A stretch of 64,000 bases of DNA, from assembly GCF_019393635.1 (NCBI RefSeq), contig NC_057866.1:118372233-118436232 (forward strand), written 5' to 3'. Positions 58,606 to 64,000 of the stretch are shown here, piece by piece; position 1 is the stretch's first letter; each line of letters begins with the position of its first letter. The notes below the pieces were generated by a model. It was not told where the DNA came from. It was given only the letters and a program-made list of their open reading frames with translations, and made no database searches. A program made the position numbers and the translations under genes. Origin of the DNA: Dromiciops gliroides (lineage: Eukaryota > Chordata > Mammalia > Microbiotheria > Microbiotheriidae).

Positions 58606-59534
58606 CAGGCCACTCCTCTAAGATTCTAAGGTACAGAAAAGGTTCTGAGCTTCATGGGTCCAAGTTTCGTACCCTAGAAGTTCTCCATACTAATAAGTTC
58701 TCTATACTAATAAAATCCCTGGTTTATCCCTGTGTGCCAGGCACTTCCCAAGTTATTGAAGTGGCGACCTAGGAAACTTTCCAACTTGTACAGCAAAGCC
58801 AAACAAAGCCTGCTGGCACTCATCTCCCTTCTAGGAGATTACGTCTTTGTAAGGGCAAAGTGATCTGGAATAGTAGCAGTTTTTAATTCTGTAGATCCTT
58901 CTTCCTGCTGCCCACAGAAACTCACAGTGGGCCTCACTATCCAGGTTAGTGTGCCTTAATAATATTAAATATTTCCAATCATCATCTGCCCAAGCAGCTT
59001 GGCGTGATTTTATAGTCATCCAACTTTGTCCTTCTTCATGAGCAACGCGTCTGATTAAATGAATTGCTGAATTGCCTTGACAGAAAATGGCATATAATAA
59101 TGGAACATTAATCTAAGCCTCAGGTGCACCATAAGCTATGAAATGTGGGAGTCCAAATGACTTCCATCTCCTGAGAAGTACATTAATGGACCATTAATAC
59201 ATATCCTGGAGTGTTTTAAAACTATTCTTATACATGCATATTGTATTAAAATGTGAATTAGAATGCATTTTCATGAATCTATACTTCAATTTTAAGGGTT
59301 TTTTAAAATTTAATTGAAGGATAGAGAGTAAATCTAATATTTTTAATAACAATGGCTATGTCATTTTAGATCATCTGATTTAAGGTGTGATTTTTAATTA
59401 GTGTAGGAAAGTAAAAGTTTTGAATGGCTTGGAATACTTCTTAATGTGAAATGTTATTCTTGCTTGATGCAAAGATTTCAATCCCACACCCTCCTCAGAA
59501 CCCTTGCAAATATGTGGCCTCCTTGGGTCTGACA

Positions 59535-59760
59535 CTGAGGAACATGACATAATAGAAACAGTGGAGGATTTTGATTCAGAGCTTCTGGATTTGAATACTA
59601 TGATCTGTCACTTACTAGCTATGTATGGGACTTTGAAATTAAATTACCTTTCTTAGGTCGTTTAATCTCTCTAGGTCTCAGCTTCCTCAGTTTCCTTACA
59701 AAATGAGGAAACTGGATTAAATAACCTTCAAGTTCTAAGTCTATGGCTATGACTCTTGAG
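59535..59760 (+). repeat. MIR-like SINE
   Basis: TCTGTCACTTACTAGCTATG, CTCAGCTTCCTCAG and AAATGAGGAAACTGGA in order. Confidence 0.55.
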
Positions 59761-60004
59761 AGGTTTCAGAAATACTAAAAGAGTTCTATGAATACATATT
59801 GAAGGCCAAGTGTCCTGGTGGTCTTTACATAGCTTTAAAATAATATGCAGCATGAGTCAATATAATAAATAAGCAAACAAACCTTTTTTTCAAAGCAAAA
59901 ATGTCATACATACATGTTAAGGTTTTCATATTTTGTAGATGCTGTTGTGATTAACAAAATAAATTCATTTAATACAGTAGCTAATAGTATGTAAAATTTT
60001 AAAT

Positions 60005-60200
60005 TTTATATACTGCTTCAAGTCTATTATCTCACTTAATCCTCAAACAAACATGTGAGGTAAATGTTATTATTATCCCCTGTTTACAGATGAGGAAAAT
60101 GAGGTTGAAAGTACAAATTTCTTGCCTGGAATCAGCCTTTGAAAACAGGTCTTCAGGATTCTAAGTCTAATGCTTGATCCCCTATATCACCTTGTCACCT
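60005..60200 (-). repeat. MIR-like SINE
   Basis: GTAAATGTTATTATTATCCC, then GATGAGGAAAATGAGG, with a CTAATGCTTGATCC head. Confidence 0.5.
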
Positions 60201-60395
60201 TATAGAATTTGCCTGGCATTAGGCCCTTAGGAAATATTTATTGCTTGCTTGCCTACCTAATTGAATGTTATTCTGTGTTTTCACAACCAATATATTGTAC
60301 TAATAAATTGTACCACTACTATCACATAGGTGTCCACATTTTTCATATTTAAAAGGGATCCTCATACTCAAAAAGATTGGAAACCACTATGTGTT

Positions 60396-60570
60396 TGTTA
60401 TGGGCCCAGAGCACCCCAGAAGTTATCTGGGGTACATCAGGGAACCTTCTCCTTGAGAAACTAAACCAAAGGACAGACACACCTCAAGAGATAAGTGGAA
60501 CCAGATCAGACTGAGCTAGCTCCAGGACCTCTACCCTTCATTCTAGTTTGATAATTCTTTTGAGATCTTG
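60396..60570 (+). repeat. LTR U3 fragment
   Basis: It starts TGTTATGGGCCCAGAGCACC and follows the U3 at 2195-2345 closely for about 150 bp (CCAAAGGACAGACACACCT is shared), then diverges. Confidence 0.7.
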
Positions 60571-60949
60571 GGTAAATAAGTATTTGGAAACAATGGACCA
60601 GATAATGACCTTGAGAACTTCAGAAGTCAGAAAAGCCTAACTTAAGCTAATAACAGACTATTAGAGTTAGTAGCAGCAATAACTGAATCTGATGAATAGG
60701 TAGCCTTGAGGAGTAATCCGGTCTAACCTGCCCAGCAGTAGAATGAGCTGTTAGTCAAGACATGATCTTCTGAAAGGAGCTATTCAAGGCAAGCTAGAGA
60801 GTGACTCATCCATTGGAAACACCTGTAGCGACTGGAATGACGCCACCTGCAGGAGAGTTGTTGTAGGAAAGCTCTGCCATGAGGAGAAGGCATCTGAGGG
60901 CAAGCCATGTGGTCAAGTTCCTTGGCATCAGGAAGTGACGTTTGCTCAT

Positions 60950-61240
60950 GGGTACTATCTATCAAGGCTACCAGCCAATCAACTTGAGGAGCCTCCCATT
61001 TCTGGGAGGAGAACACGAAGTAAGAAGTGGATGCTGGCGGAGGGCTTCTTCCTCTTTTAGTTCCTGATCTCACCATGGCGGGTGGGATGATGGGGTCTCT
61101 TAAAGTCTTAAGGGAGAAATAGTCATTGCCTTCCGAGATCCAACCAGCCTGTGGGAATGGAAGTGAGGAAAGTGAGCACAGAGTGGGTTCTATAAGTACA
61201 AAAAGCAAAAAGCACAACAAATGAGAAAACAATAGCAAGA
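60950..61240 (+). repeat. LTR-like fragment
   Basis: CCAATCAACTTGAGGAGCCT followed by CCCATTTCTGGGAGG matches 63860-63900 and resembles 20680-20715. The minus-strand 152-codon open frame over this region is a by-product and resembles no known protein. Confidence 0.55.
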
Positions 61241-62398
61241 AGAAAAAAGGAAGATTAAAAGCATTTCCAATCTAGAGCTCAACCCTGTTTTCATTCCAAA
61301 GAGAAGGAACACATAAAGCTAAAGTCTGACTCAAAAGAAAACAAAGGGTAAGAGAGGTTGCAGGGTTAAGATCTAGAAACAAATCAGGAAATTCAGTACA
61401 GGAATCCAGTTTTGATTCAACTCCAAATAAAATCCAAACATTCTATCAGAATCTCATTCCGTATTAAAATCAGCTTCATGAATTAGATCCTAGTCTAAAT
61501 ATAGGTCTCTTTATTCATCCAAATGACCTTGAAGGTCTAGGTGTGGATCATACCCAAGGACTTAAACTGGCTGCAGCACAGATAGAACTCTAAGAGAGGA
61601 GTCTTTTGTACATTTTGGGAAACTCTGGCACAAATGATTGCAGTAGAACACACGTTGATGCTGTACTTTTTTAACTCTCCCAGTGGTGTGTCTATAATTG
61701 TGAAATCTCAGTGCCTGTTCACTTACGCTGTAAGGCTTCCTGGCACCAGGCTTTTTTTTCCTTAAATAAAAGATCTTCTTTATTACATGGTTCTCAACAG
61801 ATCATCTCAAATGCCTTGGTTTTCAGGGTTGGCCTTATAGAAATAGAGCTCAGTACCTGATGCCTTTTAGCTTAGAATGATGACATAGGTAGGTATAATG
61901 ACTTCAACCATTTTTGTCCTCTAACTGATGCCCTTTGATGTATGACATTTAGTAAAAGTGCTTAGTCTTTGGTTCTGTATTTTTGGATTTCAAGTTGTGA
62001 ACAGCACAATGAGGAAAACTGATACTGCACAGTCCATAGGAAATCAGTGGTAGAGTTCTATATGCTAGTATTATGAATATATTCTTGCTTTACATATTTC
62101 TAAAAGATTATTTTCTCCATCTTGCAAAGTATAGCAATCCCCATTTCCATTCAATCTGAATAAAGGCTACTTTTTACATAACAAATAAAATAAAATGTGT
62201 GACACTGGATTCATAAACTGGTAACTAGAATTGCAATTGCAATTGAATTGGCAGGAGACAAGGATTAAAGAAGACAGTAGTTTCAGAGAAGCATGTTTAC
62301 TTTGGCATTGGGAGGCTGGAAGAGAGAACAGATAGAGCAGTAGAACTGGGATGATGATACCTGCTAGTTATGTTACACTGGAGAGATCAGTTTACCTT
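61241..62398. other. Intergenic, nothing recognised
   Basis: AT-rich, no clear repeat or coding pattern. Confidence 0.45.
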
Positions 62399-62549
62399 TT
62401 TTTTTTTTTTTTGGTGAGGCAATTGGGGTTAAGTGACTTGCCCAGGGTCACACAGCTAGTAAGTGTCAAGTGTCTAATGCCAGATTTGAACTCAGGTCCT
62501 CCTAAATCCAGGGCTGGTGCTTTATTCACTGTGCCACCTAGCTGCTCCT
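62399..62549 (-). repeat. tRNA-derived SINE (WSINE1-like)
   Basis: Full-length minus-strand copy. No clear target duplication was seen. Confidence 0.88.
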
Positions 62550-63609
62550 GAAATGAGGTAATATTTGTAGTTACTAGCACAGGACCTGGCACAATAGGTA
62601 CTAAGTAAATGCTTGCTTCCTTCCTTCTTTCATAAACAAGAATGGGGATTGAGTGGTACTAATACTCTACTTCACAGAATTAACATGAGGCAAGCACTTG
62701 GCAAACCATAAAGAGCCATTATCTAGAGATTATACTCCTCTGGAAAGATAGTTTCCATATGGTAGCCTATATGCCTACTCCAGGAAATAAGGTATATCAA
62801 AATGGCACATTTAGAGGAGGGAAACAGTGGTATGTTTGGAAATATTCACAATTTGAAATCCCAACTTCAGCATTTATATATAAGAGGAAAATACCCAATA
62901 AGTCTAGTCTTTCCCAATGAAGTTATCCATATCAACCTCACATCTCAATAGCTAATATTAAGAATTGCAGCTCCAGGAGTTGTTAGTCAGCCACATCATT
63001 TGTAGTCATTTGATCAATAGGCTTGGATATTCTAGACTAGAAAATGAAGGCTGTCCTAATTATGTAGAAATTTCAGTCAAGGGTTGACATGTTGATTGGA
63101 GGGCAAGATGGGGAGAGAGAAAGGGCACAGATGCTGTACAAGGTTAATTAGCCCTTGAATTAAATTAGGTGCTCATTTTAGATAGTCAGGTTAAAAAAAT
63201 TAGATGAGTTTTTTTAATTGCTTTGGTAATGCTGAGGTGGAAAAAACACAAGGCAAAAATTATGTTGAATTCAGAACATAGAATACAGATTTTCCATTCA
63301 TTCAATAGATATTTATTGGGGCTACTCTTCATATAGATAGTTTAGATGCTGTGAGGAATAGAAAAATTAAAAGATGCGGTACTTACCTTTAGGGAAATGA
63401 AATATAACTAAGAAAATAAAAAGATACATGGGAAAAAACACAAACACATGGAACCAAAGACAAACAAAGGAGAAAGTAGCACAAGTTGCATATTCATCTC
63501 TGAGGGAACAAAGAATAAGGACCTAATCATTGTGGAGCAAAGTTATTGATCCATTCAATAAATATTTAATGAATGCCTAGTGGGTGCGATTCTCAAGAGG
63601 GTAAGAATG
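62550..63609. other. Intergenic, nothing recognised
   Basis: Only weak MIR-like phrases (CATTCAATAGATATTTATTG). No gene seen. Confidence 0.45.
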
Positions 63610-63710
63610 CAAAGAGCAGAGGCAGCATAATATAGGGGGAAAGAAGACCCACCAGTTTTGATGCCAGAGGACCTGGATTTGAATCCTGGCTTTACCACTT
63701 TTTATAATCA
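63610..63710 (+). repeat. MIR-like SINE fragment
   Basis: GACCTGGATTTGAATCCTGG marks the B-box region. Confidence 0.45.
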
Positions 63711-63751
63711 TTCATGCAATCAAAACCACTGTGTCAAGATAATGGAATGTG

Positions 63752-64000
63752 ATAGATGAGATTTAGCAGATACTCAGGGGCTAACCTGAAGACTGATCTA
63801 AACTGATTGAATTGAAGAAGAGTGACTGACTGCTGACTGGCTTACTAGATTGTAAGCACAGCCAATTAGCTTGAAGAAACTCCCATTTCTGGGAGGGGAA
63901 GATGAAGGACGAAGTGGACTCTGGCGAGAGAGTTCTTTAAGCTCTTTTGGGGTGAGAGATTGACATGGTGGCAGAGGACGTCAGAAGTGGGAGGTTTAGG
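63752..64000 (+). repeat. LTR, cut by the window end
   Basis: TTTAGCAGATACTCAGG, ACCTGAAG and GATTGAATTG follow the order of the 20430 LTR start. The CCCATTTCTGGGAGG block repeats that of 61000. The rest lies beyond the window. Confidence 0.55.

Larger units (their letters stand above)
57790..60395. other. Upstream flank of YIPF7
   Basis: AT-rich with MIR-like fragments. No CpG island or second promoter was seen, and no exon of the genes that flank YIPF7 in other mammals was recognised. Confidence 0.5.

Noticed and set aside
60780..61238. 152-codon open frame on the minus strand
   Set aside because: It overlaps LTR-like sequence shared with other sites and resembles no protein.
57790..64000. 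Expected neighbouring gene start upstream of YIPF7
   Set aside because: No CpG island, exon-like conserved frame or bidirectional promoter was seen, so no neighbour is annotated.

Overview
The window looks like a marsupial nuclear genome segment, probably from an Australian lineage. It is AT-rich and carries two dozen copies of a tRNA-derived SINE (starting GGGGCAGCTAGGTGGC and ending in poly-A). It also holds marsupial-type L1 and HAL1 LINEs, CR1/L3 and L2 relics, MIR-like SINEs, hAT-type DNA elements and ERV LTRs. No bacterial features, CRISPR array or functional structural RNA gene was seen. Repeat family names are assigned from memory of the families, not from a database search.

One protein-coding gene was recognised: YIPF7, a Yip1-domain membrane protein of the early secretory pathway, on the minus strand. 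Its five coding exons lie at 56044-55929, 49183-49020, 36018-35873, 28033-27852 and 22756-22594. Joined, they give an uninterrupted 256-codon frame with matching phases at every junction. A likely TATA/MEF2-type promoter (57761-57770) and a non-coding first exon (about 57738-57670) lie upstream. Poly(A) hexamers lie at 22385-22406. All splice sites are canonical except the intron 3 donor, which reads AT (ATAAGT) instead of GT.

Layout: 1-22.4 kb is downstream intergenic DNA. It contains a minus-strand L1 (about 360-3945) interrupted by an L1-style retrocopy of an ERV transcript (631-2699), a solo LTR (7743-8237), L2 relics, microsatellites, a plus-strand L1 3' half (18.65-20.42 kb) and another LTR (20.43-21.13 kb). 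22.4-57.7 kb is YIPF7. Its introns hold a 4 kb CR1/L3 relic (28.6-32.6 kb), a HAL1-like element (41.86-46.06 kb), an L1 3' end (48 kb), two copies of a short hAT-like element and many SINEs. The hAT copy in intron 3 (38324-38703) encloses a 196-bp duplicate of the YIPF7 exon 4 acceptor region. 57.8-64 kb is upstream intergenic DNA with LTR pieces, and no neighbouring gene was recognised there.

The observations most worth checking are the exon-fragment-bearing hAT element, the non-canonical YIPF7 donor and the processed ERV retrocopy.
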